Shown here piece by piece: positions 44,101-53,700 of a DNA stretch of 58,927 nucleotides. The stretch is taken from NCBI GenBank assembly GCA_026399195.1, contig JAPLRK010000066.1, positions 1 through 58,927 on the forward strand. The letters run 5' to 3'. Source of the DNA: Legionellales bacterium. Lineage in GTDB: Bacteria; Pseudomonadota; Gammaproteobacteria; Legionellales; Legionellaceae. The position numbers and the translations under genes were made by a program. A model generated the notes under the pieces. That model was not told where the DNA came from. It saw nothing but the letters and a program-made list of their open reading frames with translations, and made no database searches. Within the stretch, counting starts at the first letter, position 1, and each line of letters starts with the position of its first letter.

Positions 44101-46195
44101 TATTGTTGCCAGTAACCTTGCTGGAAGAGGAACCGACATCCTCATTGACGAACGGGTTAAAGCGGCAGGAGGGCTCCATGTTATTTTAACAAAGTGTCCT
44201 AATAATCTTAGAATTGAGCAACAAGATCTAGGCCGGGCCTGTCGAAAAGGGGAGCCTGGATCTGGACGAATGATTTGGGAGGCCGATCCCATTCAAGGCG
44301 ATCTAAGTACAACACATCAAACGCCTGCTGGTCGTGTCGCCAGCATCCGTGAGGCTCGCGATCAAGATGAAAAACGAAGGATCGCCAATCTCAAAGAAAC
44401 TCAAATCCCAAAAACTCGTCTTCAAGAAAAACTTTTCAATGTGTTCAGTCTTCACTATGAAAAAATCCGCAATCAACTAGAAATGAGTAATCCAAAAGCA
44501 GTTGCAGACATCATGCTGGATGGAGTGTTATTTCAGTGGGCGTTTTGGCTTGATAAAATTCATGACACCCTTGGCACCCTTAAAACACCAGCTGAAGAAA
44601 GCAAATTAATGGAGCAATTAACAGAAGAGGTGGTTACTCCCACGCTTTCGCCACAACAATGCATCAAGGATCCAACTTTATATACCTTAATTGGGAAATA
44701 TTACGTAAAAATGGAAGATTATCCAAATGCTATCTCTTATTTTGATAGAGCCATCAAATGTGATCGTGCTTTCGCAGAAGGTGCTTACTACTACAAAGCC
44801 ATGGCGCTAATTAATCAAAATAGTTCTAATTTTAAAGACGCTAGGCGATGTTTAGTTCGGGCAGGCCATACCTTTGAACGCCGAATGACGACTCTTGCCA
44901 ACTTACCAAATGTTATTGAATCGATGTGGGCCTTGGCCGCCAAAGAAGGTCATGGTCAGCTCTGCAACGAATATAGACGTCAAACAGAAAACAAAGCTCG
45001 TGTTTACGCATATCTTCAAGATTCTGTGCGAGCGCTTAATGGTTCCCGAACCCTTGATTCCAGCCAATTTGTCTCACTTACCGCCGATGATACAAAAGCC
45101 GCATTGATTTTTGAGCAACTTGCTGCATCTAAATTTGTGAAACCAGTTCGGCCATTTAAACAAAAAGTTTTTGAACAAGCCTCACCCATGAGTGCTAAAG
45201 CAATCAAACTTCCTTCCGAATATGCCCATCTACGCACAGTGATAGATCCAATCATCGAATCTTGGTTTTCGGGAGATGGCTCACACCCTTCCCTAAAAAG
45301 GGACTTAGCGTCGGTGCTTCCCTCAAAAGAAGCGCTTTGGGAAATCATGTGCGAGAAAGGGTTACTTACAAAAGACACGCATGATGCAGCAAAAGCCATA
45401 TTGAATAAAGCATCTATTGACCGTGTGCTTGACGATCCCAGCGTGGAAGCACGATTTCTCGCTATGCGTGAATTTAAAACCTATTTAAAAGAACTAGATC
45501 TCGAGAAAAAAGCAACCCTCAGCCCCGAGGATTTGCCTGGGCTATTAACGGAAGAACAACATGTTAAGAAACTGATAGCTCTTTTGGTACAAAAACGAGT
45601 CTTGCATCCACTTCATTTGCACCATGATGGTGCCGTCACTGAAGATGAAATGAAAGCCATCGTCTCATCTATTGGCATGACAGCAGAAGATATCAAGGAT
45701 TTGACCAAGTCACTCCAAGGGATGATTCAAAATGCAAATGGATTGATTCGCTCGAAAAAAAGACGTGAAATTTCTGATGGCGGGATGAAAGCCCGACTAG
45801 AAGCCATTCATGATGCTTTATCTGTTGAACTTAGCTACAGCATGTCCGATGAATTAAATGCCTTCACCGAATGGGGTCTAGACAGTGTCATCAAGATTGA
45901 AAATATTCCCTATTGGTGGGGGCCACCCTTAGTTTTGGTAATGGGATTGACACAAATCGCCATTGGTGTTTATTGCCTTTCAATCGGTAATGCTATTCAT
46001 GGTGAAGCCCTTATTCAGGAAGGGATCGGCGACATTCAATTTGCGATTGAGGCACAAATTAACGGTAATTTCAGCTGGGAAAATTATATTAATCATAAAA
46101 TCATCAGTGTCGTTTGCACCAGCATCACGTTTGGGATCAGTGGGGCAAGAAATGCTGCGATGGTAATGAATAGCGTCTTTTTGTCAGTGCGCTAA
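41117..46195 (+). CDS. Giant SecA-like DEAD ATPase protein
   Basis: 1692 residues. The SecA-type motor is in the middle: Walker A A-T-G-E-G-K-T (601-607), V-D-E-V-D-S-M (Asp705-Glu706), Y-G-M-T-G-T-L-G, N-L-A-G-R-G-T-D (1003-1007) and Q-D-L-G-R-A-C-R-K-G-E-P-G (about 1036). So the ATPase motifs of a DEAD/SecA helicase core are intact. About 590 residues of unrecognised helical sequence precede it. A TPR-like pair lies at about 1185-1235 (Y-Y-V-K-M-E-D-Y-P-N-A-I-S-Y-F-D-R-A-I). A hydrophobic stretch sits near 1600-1625. The protein lacks the SecA C-terminal zinc tail, and it is about twice SecA length, so it is not the housekeeping translocase. Its position after a glycine-rich protein and before another orphan suggests a multi-protein system of unknown role. 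Confidence 0.85.
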   Translation: MRTFTERSKRTKAPIPVVSSNPKTSKRAKHSAGEDAVMKDPIASRTRARRAEALLPELFRESRHEESTNPILLTLAAVLPKHKITPKNLDLMFSALHESLGHKPFSPSFTNNILLLAQSMIDLFEEHEEELEHVIRTRPPEEWLFCLTIEQFMSITRKRFDLSEEQLNLPVIKPTEFKAFIGESRSQRVYERMREQRIITDKGIFDRSALDGSHEKVSISTDSFYQAIQSDYPALFEPISNFWETLPESIQLARHKKHQETLLRCLHEDQKLSDYEKRVIMETLRTCRHDEAVKQILAKISHGMGEQVSEKKSIVQLFCELSSHAPLLYRLTQHLKLQPSNQLIPWETLEILLHDLNKVHYTEDLLKHLQRFDLGHWSLELDRFIVLEKLIHFRPHMGFENLVSKMNELETYFGTDVRNQYIDILKEKHCGALDSILDILSAVLQNQYQINDAFYEQLRSVSPEHWAVSLLPHLRHESPVGERRRPELLALLRTHPGNTSITAEFVERLDDDLAQIDHHWEILLELYPTREAFVLYLKENVTAFQLAAKECSAGNKSEFHKLISAIELAAYHAFGCRPRDTQRMALLTTLQHPSGSFLEIATGEGKTLVIAMLAVVKALSGQYVDIVTSSSVLARRDVETNQPFYELFDLQSAHNIDDRPDVLALSYQKQIVYGDISSFQRDVLQEKFFNKKTRNNRRFETVIVDEVDSMLLDKGENLLILSKNIPGFEHLEVLMVHILAAIHAPNVMDGSEKSKALIKDYLNRLIDDGDIPIPKEFDGEEGFVKRRLDIWIESAFQACQYLITNDCYKLDFSDSGNTIVLMDKDTGVELDNTALSHGKQQFLQLKHAGKFHPESLNSIFISNISFFELYKKTGLYGMTGTLGSMAEKNLLTEAFGIAIEYLPTFCPRQFDMLPPELIDSADLSDRRQQWAATIARDSLLISKNRVVLVINDSIRDATTILETLEAHPEHSKRRIIPYFTKSHTIGHEPFAPGSIIVASNLAGRGTDILIDERVKAAGGLHVILTKCPNNLRIEQQDLGRACRKGEPGSGRMIWEADPIQGDLSTTHQTPAGRVASIREARDQDEKRRIANLKETQIPKTRLQEKLFNVFSLHYEKIRNQLEMSNPKAVADIMLDGVLFQWAFWLDKIHDTLGTLKTPAEESKLMEQLTEEVVTPTLSPQQCIKDPTLYTLIGKYYVKMEDYPNAISYFDRAIKCDRAFAEGAYYYKAMALINQNSSNFKDARRCLVRAGHTFERRMTTLANLPNVIESMWALAAKEGHGQLCNEYRRQTENKARVYAYLQDSVRALNGSRTLDSSQFVSLTADDTKAALIFEQLAASKFVKPVRPFKQKVFEQASPMSAKAIKLPSEYAHLRTVIDPIIESWFSGDGSHPSLKRDLASVLPSKEALWEIMCEKGLLTKDTHDAAKAILNKASIDRVLDDPSVEARFLAMREFKTYLKELDLEKKATLSPEDLPGLLTEEQHVKKLIALLVQKRVLHPLHLHHDGAVTEDEMKAIVSSIGMTAEDIKDLTKSLQGMIQNANGLIRSKKRREISDGGMKARLEAIHDALSVELSYSMSDELNAFTEWGLDSVIKIENIPYWWGPPLVLVMGLTQIAIGVYCLSIGNAIHGEALIQEGIGDIQFAIEAQINGNFSWENYINHKIISVVCTSITFGISGARNAAMVMNSVFLSVR

Positions 46196-46434
46196 TAAGA
46201 AAATGCCAAAATGTACTCCTGAGCATGACGCGCATTGACAAAAAGACACATTGGACTAAATCGCAGACTGAGCTTCGCTAGAATTATGAGGGTATTGCTT
46301 TTTCTGAATTAGCCTTTAATGGTATATTTGGTGGTTTTGAACAAAATTTAAAAGAGACGATTCATCGCTCACTCCAACCACTACAAGAGGCATTAACGTC
46401 GCTTCACACGAAAGTCGGCGGCAATCCGGCCAGA

Positions 46435-49206
46435 ATGATGGGAACCATCGCTCACCTCAATGCTACCTTATTTAAAAGCGCTACCCTTAAAGATGAAGCT
46501 TTTACAATGGCAGATACTGCATTTAATGCCGTTGTTAGGGGCTATAGCCATGCTGCAAGCTCAGCTAAGAAACATGGAGCGTCTTTCCAAAAGTCTAAAG
46601 CCATCGGAGATGGTCTCTTTTGTACCGGTTTGGTAGTAAATATCGCAAATGGGCTTAAAGTCATTTTACGAGATATACCTCAATTGGGTGAAAAAGCCAA
46701 AAAATTCGTACTCGAACAAAGCGAACGCGTCACAGAACTCACGTCAGAAAAAGAAGTTCATCATACAACTTACATTGAAGAGCAGATTTTGCAATGGGAG
46801 GAAGGTCTCAATCGATCTGTTTTTTCTGAACTCCAATGCAAATTTGCTTCACCCTTGGCCACCAAACTTTTTAACAAAGTGATGGTAGATTGGGTCGCTA
46901 ACAAATTCTGTGACGGTATCGATCTCGCCTTTTTCGGAAGGGATGAAGCCGGGGAGATTCGACATGGGGATAGAGAATCGTTCAATGTATTGAAAGTGGC
47001 AAGAGAAACGAATATCCGTCGAATGATAGAATCGAGATCCGTCTTAGGCCATGCTGATAGAAGCACCCCTTTAGCGAGAATTTTGGCAAAACACAGCATG
47101 CAAATTGTTCTGGCCAAAGATCTCTCTAAAGATGAAATGAAAGAAACAGCAATTGATGGCTACACTTGTGGCGAACTCTTGCTCATGATGCCCTCTTTGC
47201 AATTTGTAGCCTTTGGAGAGAGCCTCATTCCCATTCCACCAGAGCGCTTTAGTGAACCCACGAACCAAGTTTTGGTTGAAACATTTTTTAACCAACGCCA
47301 CTTGGACATTCATTTCACCACGTATGCAGATGGTGCCCCTGGGCACGTCTCACCCGTCATTGTGATCGATGGTGTTCCACACGTGATTGACTTAATTGGC
47401 CATGGTGCTGAGAAACTTTGTGCGGATCAAACCTACTTGTTTTTGTTACATTATCATGAGCTTGAAAAAAATCCCGATTTAAGCACAAAAGAACGAATCG
47501 CTTTTGCAGCAGAATTTGCCAATAATAAAGAAAACTTACACCGTTTCAGAGCTGAATTTCTTCATTGGCAAGCGGATTTTTTATTGGGAGATCCCGAGTT
47601 AGCGCAAAGAGTTTCTCAGCATCCTGAATGCGTGGGAGCACCTGATGAGGAACACCATAAAAGTACAGCAAGACTTAGCCCTTCTGAGTCTATTCATATG
47701 TTGATTAAAGCCAATGCAATCCTTGATGCCTCGCAACAACAAAAACGTCAACTCGGCGTCAAAGCTGTTTTCCTGCTCACAAAAAACCTATTGCAAGTCA
47801 TGGAAAAAACTTCAGAAGCAATAAAAAAAGAAGATAGAATAGTCGGGGCTGAAATGGTTACAACAGCACTGATGAATACAGCCAGTGAATTAATTGCTAC
47901 AGAATCGTTTAAACCGGTACTCCTTAAAATACTAGAAAAGGCAACGCTTCAAATTATTCCAGAATTCAAACTTGTGAAGTTGCCTTATATACAAATGGCT
48001 GCAGCCGTTACCAGCGCCCTAGAGCCTATGATGAAGAAGGACTTCGACTCCTTAGCGACAGAAGTTACTGCCTGGCGCCATGCAAATCCTCTGACGCCGC
48101 ATCCCAGTGAAGAACAATTAGAAAATATGGGCGAATTTCTAGCCTTATCGAGGCTTCTCAATATGCCTGGGAACGCGATGAAATACGTCATGCAAATTCA
48201 TGCTGATTATGTAAATGGTTATCTTCATACCAATATTTTTGAAAAATTTAATAAAGAATTACCTTCTGATTTAAGAAAGGAAATCATGCCGCCTTACATG
48301 ATGCTAGACAAGAGTTTAACCACAGCGGATGACGCTATTGAAAGACCCGTTGAACCAGCAGAACCACCCGCTCCTCAACCCATCCCAAAAGATGTGGATA
48401 GGGCAGTTAAGTCAAAAGAGAATTTGTTAACACATACCCCCACCCTTCAAGGCACGCCTTTGGGGAACGCAAGGCCATCAAGAGTGGGGATGTTTTCGGG
48501 CAGCGGTAATGGCATCGATGGGGTATTGGGTGTATTCCCCTTAAAGAAGGATGCTCCTGATCCCGTACTGATTCATATTACGCCGCTAGATCCCAGACCA
48601 GTGGATACTGAATCTACTCTTCCAGCAGAATCCCCTTCTGCCAAACCAGCTACCGCCGAGGAAACACCGCACGCGGATAAAAAAAGACGAGTAGAAACTA
48701 CCGCGAACAAAGACGCAGCCAAGAAAGCAACCGAGACTCCGAAATCTCAAGCGAAATGGCACACCCCTGAACGTTCAAGAAAGTTTACTCGAATACCGAG
48801 AACGTCTGATGGATTCTCTTTGGGAGTTAGTTTTGTCAATCATCCGAAAGCCGAAACTCCTCTTGAAGAGAAAAAGCGAATTATGGGGTTAGAAAGAAAC
48901 AGATACCGAAATAATCCTCGCTTTTTAAAAGAATACAAAGGCCTAGATGCATTAAAAGAAAAGGCTCAAAGCATCCTTTCCACACTACCAGACGCTACAA
49001 AAACCTCAGTATCGGCCGAATGTGAAAAGCAAGAGTTTAATTTGGCGCAATATATCACTGTTGAGATCTGTATCCAACGAGATAAATCTTGGGGTCATCA
49101 TCACTACACTAAGGTAAGAAATATATTGGCCGGGGATTTAAAAACATATGAAAATTATTTGAACACAGAAGCGGGGTTAGGTGCGGATTTGGCGGCAAAA
49201 CGATAA
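46435..49206 (+). CDS. 923-residue orphan protein with a possible Cys/His site
   Basis: No family recognised. The ATG at 46435 is the first standard start after an in-frame TAG at 46279-46281. Coding-like sequence (F-S-E-L-A-F-N-G-I-F-G-G-F-E-Q-N-L) is open between them, and an ATG at 46225 begins the same frame upstream, so the gene may be interrupted. There is a Cys in D-G-Y-T-C-G-E-L-L (about 245), a His in G-H-V-S-P-V-I-V-I-D-G (about 304) and an Asp at 319. This spacing and the G-H-x-x-P-V context resemble cysteine-peptidase sites, but I cannot assign a family. A proline-rich, Lys/Glu-rich linker (about 640-790) precedes a basic C-terminal part. It is 240 nt downstream of the SecA-like gene on the same strand. 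Confidence 0.6.
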   Translation: MMGTIAHLNATLFKSATLKDEAFTMADTAFNAVVRGYSHAASSAKKHGASFQKSKAIGDGLFCTGLVVNIANGLKVILRDIPQLGEKAKKFVLEQSERVTELTSEKEVHHTTYIEEQILQWEEGLNRSVFSELQCKFASPLATKLFNKVMVDWVANKFCDGIDLAFFGRDEAGEIRHGDRESFNVLKVARETNIRRMIESRSVLGHADRSTPLARILAKHSMQIVLAKDLSKDEMKETAIDGYTCGELLLMMPSLQFVAFGESLIPIPPERFSEPTNQVLVETFFNQRHLDIHFTTYADGAPGHVSPVIVIDGVPHVIDLIGHGAEKLCADQTYLFLLHYHELEKNPDLSTKERIAFAAEFANNKENLHRFRAEFLHWQADFLLGDPELAQRVSQHPECVGAPDEEHHKSTARLSPSESIHMLIKANAILDASQQQKRQLGVKAVFLLTKNLLQVMEKTSEAIKKEDRIVGAEMVTTALMNTASELIATESFKPVLLKILEKATLQIIPEFKLVKLPYIQMAAAVTSALEPMMKKDFDSLATEVTAWRHANPLTPHPSEEQLENMGEFLALSRLLNMPGNAMKYVMQIHADYVNGYLHTNIFEKFNKELPSDLRKEIMPPYMMLDKSLTTADDAIERPVEPAEPPAPQPIPKDVDRAVKSKENLLTHTPTLQGTPLGNARPSRVGMFSGSGNGIDGVLGVFPLKKDAPDPVLIHITPLDPRPVDTESTLPAESPSAKPATAEETPHADKKRRVETTANKDAAKKATETPKSQAKWHTPERSRKFTRIPRTSDGFSLGVSFVNHPKAETPLEEKKRIMGLERNRYRNNPRFLKEYKGLDALKEKAQSILSTLPDATKTSVSAECEKQEFNLAQYITVEICIQRDKSWGHHHYTKVRNILAGDLKTYENYLNTEAGLGADLAAKR

Positions 49207-49565
49207 CTATCAGTAACCCCAACATTGAATATTGACGAGGCACTAGTACTCTTTCTCAGGGAGTATGACTTAAAAGAAGGCAAGAAATTTCTCGGAATGA
49301 TATGAGTTAATGTCGATTTATAGTGCTCCTTTTAGGATCGTTATTTATTAACTAATTGAATATTATTAATTTTTTGTTTTTCTGTTCTTCAGCCAAACAA
49401 AGATAAATTCACCAAGCTGTCTTGCATCTGGGCATTTGGATTGATACATTGAGTCATGACTTCTAAGGATTAGAAGGCTTATAAACGGACTTTTGATCAG
49501 ATGGATCTGATGTTTATGGATGAACTCAGGGATGGACTCAGGACGTTGTTCTGATGCAGTAAGAC
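49207..49565. other. Non-coding gap after the large cassette
   Basis: About 360 nt of AT-rich sequence with no convincing open frame or recognisable RNA. The only strong element at its end is the terminator hairpin described separately. Confidence 0.6.
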
Positions 49566-49596
49566 AAAAGCCAGGGTCATTGCCCTGGCTTTTTTT
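49566..49596. terminator. Strong bidirectional intrinsic terminator
   Basis: AAAAGCCAGGG (49566-49576), loop TCATTG, CCCTGGCTTTT (49583-49593), continuing as T through 49596. An 11-bp perfect stem with A and T tracts on the two sides, placed between convergent transcripts. It would end both the plus-strand cassette and the minus-strand transpeptidase gene. Confidence 0.9.
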
Positions 49597-49604
49597 GTTG
49601 TTCT

Positions 49605-50285
49605 TTATGCCATGACGTAACCAGAGTGAGTCAAATAATCTCTGTCTGGATAATACGCAAATACAATAGATCCGCCTTTGATCGTATTAATCACCGGTTT
49701 CGCTATGGTTTTGGCAATCGATGGGCAACCCCAACTGCGACCAGCCCTTCCGGCTTTTCGAATAAAGTCGGGTTCAACATACCATGCACCATGCATCACC
49801 ACACGACGACTGTACGCATTGTCGTTAAAGCCCTTTTCTAATCCTTGTAAATTCAATGAAATTCCTTTTGATCCCATGTAGGTATCTTTCGTTACAAAAG
49901 TCCCAAGACTTGTTGCCTTGCTGGACGGTTGATTTGAAAAATGGTTCGGGGTGGTCATACCAGAATTCTGGCCATGAGCGACATAAGTGTTGTATAACAG
50001 CCGCTCCCTTGTCACATCAAATATCCACATGCGCTGTTTGGATGAGGGTAACGAATAATCAATGACGGTAAGAACGGGTTTTTTAACCGTTCCCTTGCCT
50101 TTGGCCTTTTGGTAGGCAGTAAGAGCTAATTTGAGTACTTTTTTACTCAGTTCTGGTGCTTTTGAGCTTAGATGTTTCACTTGAGTGTTGACGTCTAAGG
50201 CGGGTCTTGCATACAGCGTGGCGTCGGAAGTTGTGATATTACTCGCGAGTACAGCTACTGAGATAAGGGTTAATAATGTATTCAT
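49605..50285 (-). CDS. Murein L,D-transpeptidase catalytic-domain protein (YkuD_2-like)
   Basis: 226 residues with a signal peptide (about 1-21). The catalytic-domain motifs are visible: V-I-D-Y-S-L-P-S-S-K-Q-R-M-W-I-F-D, H-G-Q-N-S-G, M-H-G-A-W-Y-V and the Cys motif R-S-W-G-C-P-S-I, so His and the nucleophilic Cys are both in place. It matches the family that sits beside YkuD and acts on peptidoglycan cross-links or anchors in the periplasm. It is a stand-alone gene ending in a strong terminator. The substrate bond is not determined. Confidence 0.85.
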   Translation of the reverse strand: MNTLLTLISVAVLASNITTSDATLYARPALDVNTQVKHLSSKAPELSKKVLKLALTAYQKAKGKGTVKKPVLTVIDYSLPSSKQRMWIFDVTRERLLYNTYVAHGQNSGMTTPNHFSNQPSSKATSLGTFVTKDTYMGSKGISLNLQGLEKGFNDNAYSRRVVMHGAWYVEPDFIRKAGRAGRSWGCPSIAKTIAKPVINTIKGGSIVFAYYPDRDYLTHSGYVMA

Positions 50286-50722
50286 AATACTCCATTCTTT
50301 TTAGGATTTCGGGAGCAATCCTTAGTGATACTGCCTAAGGAGGTAGTCTCCTTAAGTTGGCCATTATATTTACAAGTGATTCAAAAGTAAAGTTAAGGGA
50401 TGGTTGGTTGCCCATGCGGGCAAAATATGAATCAATTCAATGGGTTGATCATCAACCACCCCCTTTATTATGGTTTGATAATGCACTAATTTGTCATAAT
50501 CAAGCCTGTTTTTGTAGTAAAATAAAGCGCTGATTGTACCATGTTTGCTCTAATAAGGCAACATTTATTCCAGGACGGACTCTGAAAGGCGCCTAAAAAA
50601 CGAGTGTCTTTATGCTTTTTTCCCTGAACAAAGGTATAATGACAAATTCCATTTGATTTATCTGTGAATTGAATTATTCTTCACACTATTCCAAGAACGA
50701 TGACTTTTTTACTGGAGGCCTT

Positions 50723-53700
50723 ATGCTGAACAGACGATCTTTAGAAACCCCACAAGGACTACGTGCTGATATCAATGAGGCCTATCGTAAAAATGAGCTG
50801 GCGATTGTTACGGCTTTGATTGAACGTGCTGCACTGAATGAAAAATTAACTCTAGCGGTACGCTCTTTGGCGACGCGATTAGTGGAGCAAGTTCGTCAAG
50901 AGAGGAAAAAAACAACGGGGATCGACTCTTTTCTAACACAATACGCTTTGTCGAGTAATGAAGGCATTGCATTGATGTGTTTGGCCGAGGCGTTGTTGCG
51001 GGTACCTGATAACCCAACCGTAGATAGTTTGATCAAAGACAAGCTGACGAACGCGGACTGGGAATCTCATCGTGGTCAAAGTACTTCTTTTTTTGTGAAT
51101 GCAACCACTTGGGCGTTGATGTTAACTGGCAAAGTTTTGTCGCCAAGTAAGGCTGAGTCGGTGTTGAGTCAATCGCTGATGAAGGTTGTGAATCGATCAA
51201 GTGAAGGTGTTGTGCGGGCGGCAGTGGATAAAGCCATGCGAATCATGAGCAAACAATTTGTGATGGGCCGCACCATCAACGAGGCCTTGACGCGCGCCAA
51301 GAAAAAGGAAGCCCTAGGCTATCGATACTCTTATGATATGTTAGGCGAGGCAGCATTGACCTCGGAAGACGCTCATCGTTACTTCCAAGCCTACACCAAA
51401 GCCATTGAAGCCATAGGAAAAAGCGCTGCAAACGAACAAGACGTGGTTAGCCGCCCAGGTATTTCCATCAAACTTTCAGCCTTGCATCCGCGTTACCATG
51501 AGGCTCAAAGTGAACGAGTTTTGGCCGAATTGACGCCTATTTTATTATCATTGGCGCAACTCGCCAAGCAATATGATATTGGTCTTACGATCGATGCCGA
51601 AGAATCAGAACGCCTGGATGTGTCACTAGACGTGATTGAGAGGGTCTTCAAGGATGATAGCCTTCAAGGTTGGCATGGATTTGGTCTGGCCGTACAATCT
51701 TATCAAAAGAGAGCCTTCTCTCTGATTGATTGGGTGGCTGACTTGGCCCGGTCTAAAAAGCGACGCATTATGGTTCGCTTGATAAAAGGTGCTTATTGGG
51801 ATAGTGAAATCAAAAAAGCGCAAATGCAAGGCTATTCCGATTACCCCGTCTTTACTAGAAAAGCATTCACTGACGTGTCCTTCCAAGCTTGTGCCAAAAA
51901 ACTATTAACGTTGACAGATGCCATTTACCCGCAATTTGCCACTCACAACGCCTATACCGTTTCTCTGATTCTGAATTTGGTGGGCGATTATCGCGACTTT
52001 GAATTCCAGTGTTTGCATGGCATGGGAAATGAACTTTATGAGCAAATTGTCCCCAAAACTCACTTTGGTATCCCTTGTCGAATCTACGCCCCCGTGGGTA
52101 GTCATGAGGATTTATTGCCCTACTTGGTGCGTCGTTTGTTGGAAAATGGTGCCAATTCCTCTTTTGTAAATCGTATCGTGGATGACAAAGCACCTATTTC
52201 AGAATTGGTTGAAGATCCTGTTAAAAAAGCAGGGCAATTTTTGGACAAGATGAACCGAAACATTCCTTTGCCTGCTTCCATTTTTTTACCTGAACGTAAA
52301 AATTCACCAGGGATTGATTTTACGGATAGAAAGCTTGTGGCTGAGATGCAAGATTTCTTTCAAAAAAAAGGGGGATTGTCTTGGGAGGCAGCCCCCATTT
52401 TGGCGGATAGTGAAAAATCACCTCGCAAAGGTCAACCTGTTTTCATGCCCCAACAACCGGATCAGATGATAGGGCATGTGACCCTCTCAACACGAGAAGA
52501 TGTGGAGTGGGCCCTATCGAAGGCTGTACATGCCTTTCCTGCTTGGAGTCAAACCAAGGTGACTGAACGGGCAACCTGTCTTTTACGTTTGGCCTCTCTT
52601 TTAGAAGAAAACATGTACCTTTTGATTGCCATGACATGTCTTGAAGCTGGAAAAACATGGGGTGATGGGCTGGGTGAAGTCAGAGAAGCCATTGATTTTT
52701 GTAGATATTATGCAACGATGGCTGAGCACTTGATGCAAAAGCCACGGGTTTTGCACGGATACACGGGTGAGCTCAATGAACTGAGCTTACATCCACGAGG
52801 GGTTGTCCTTTGCATCAGTCCATGGAATTTCCCCTTGGCTATTTTTATAGGACAGGTCGTAGCCGCATTGGTTACTGGTAACTGTGTTGTCGCAAAGCCA
52901 GCACTGCAAACGCCACTGATCGCGCATTTTGCTGTCAACCTGATGTTGCAGGCGGGCATCCCGGAAGGGGTTATACAATCATTGCCTGGCGATGGACCAT
53001 CGATTGGCGCTGCATTGGTCGCCGACAAAAGGATCCGGGCGGTTATTTTTACAGGATCAACAAAAACGGCTGAAATCATCAACAAGAGTTTGGCGTCACG
53101 TGGTGGTGAAATCGTCCCATTGATTGCCGAAACGGGTGGTCAAAACGCCATGATTGTAGATTCATCGGCGCTACTAGAACAAGTGGTGCTCGATGTATTG
53201 AACTCGGCCTTTGGTAGTGCAGGCCAGAGATGTTCGGCATTGAGAGTTCTTTATGTACAAGATGAAGTGTACCCACGCCTTATTGAGCTATTGAAAGGCG
53301 CCATGGTTGAATTACAAACTGGAGATCCTCGTTGGTTATCAACCGATGTTGGCCCTGTCATCGATAAGGACGCGCTATCTGTCTTGAAAGCTCATGTCGC
53401 AAAGATGGAGCAACACCATGAGCTGATTTATCAATGTACACTTAATGAGGATTGTGCTTCGGGTTATTTCATGCCACCAACCGCGATTGCCATTAATGAC
53501 ATCAGCGTTCTAGAAAAAGAAGTTTTTGGACCCGTATTACACATCATACGGTTTAAAAGAAAGGGCCTGGATGGGGTGATTTCGCAAATCAATAATACGG
53601 GCTATGGGCTGACCCTGGGTATTCATAGTCGTATCAATCAAACCGTTGAGTATATCAAAAATCGAATTCACGCGGGTAACTGCTATGTGAATCGCAATAT

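Noticed and set aside
50286-50668. A promoter or riboswitch upstream of putA
   Set aside because: Several TTG and TA-rich boxes exist but none has good spacing, and no conserved RNA fold could be recognised.
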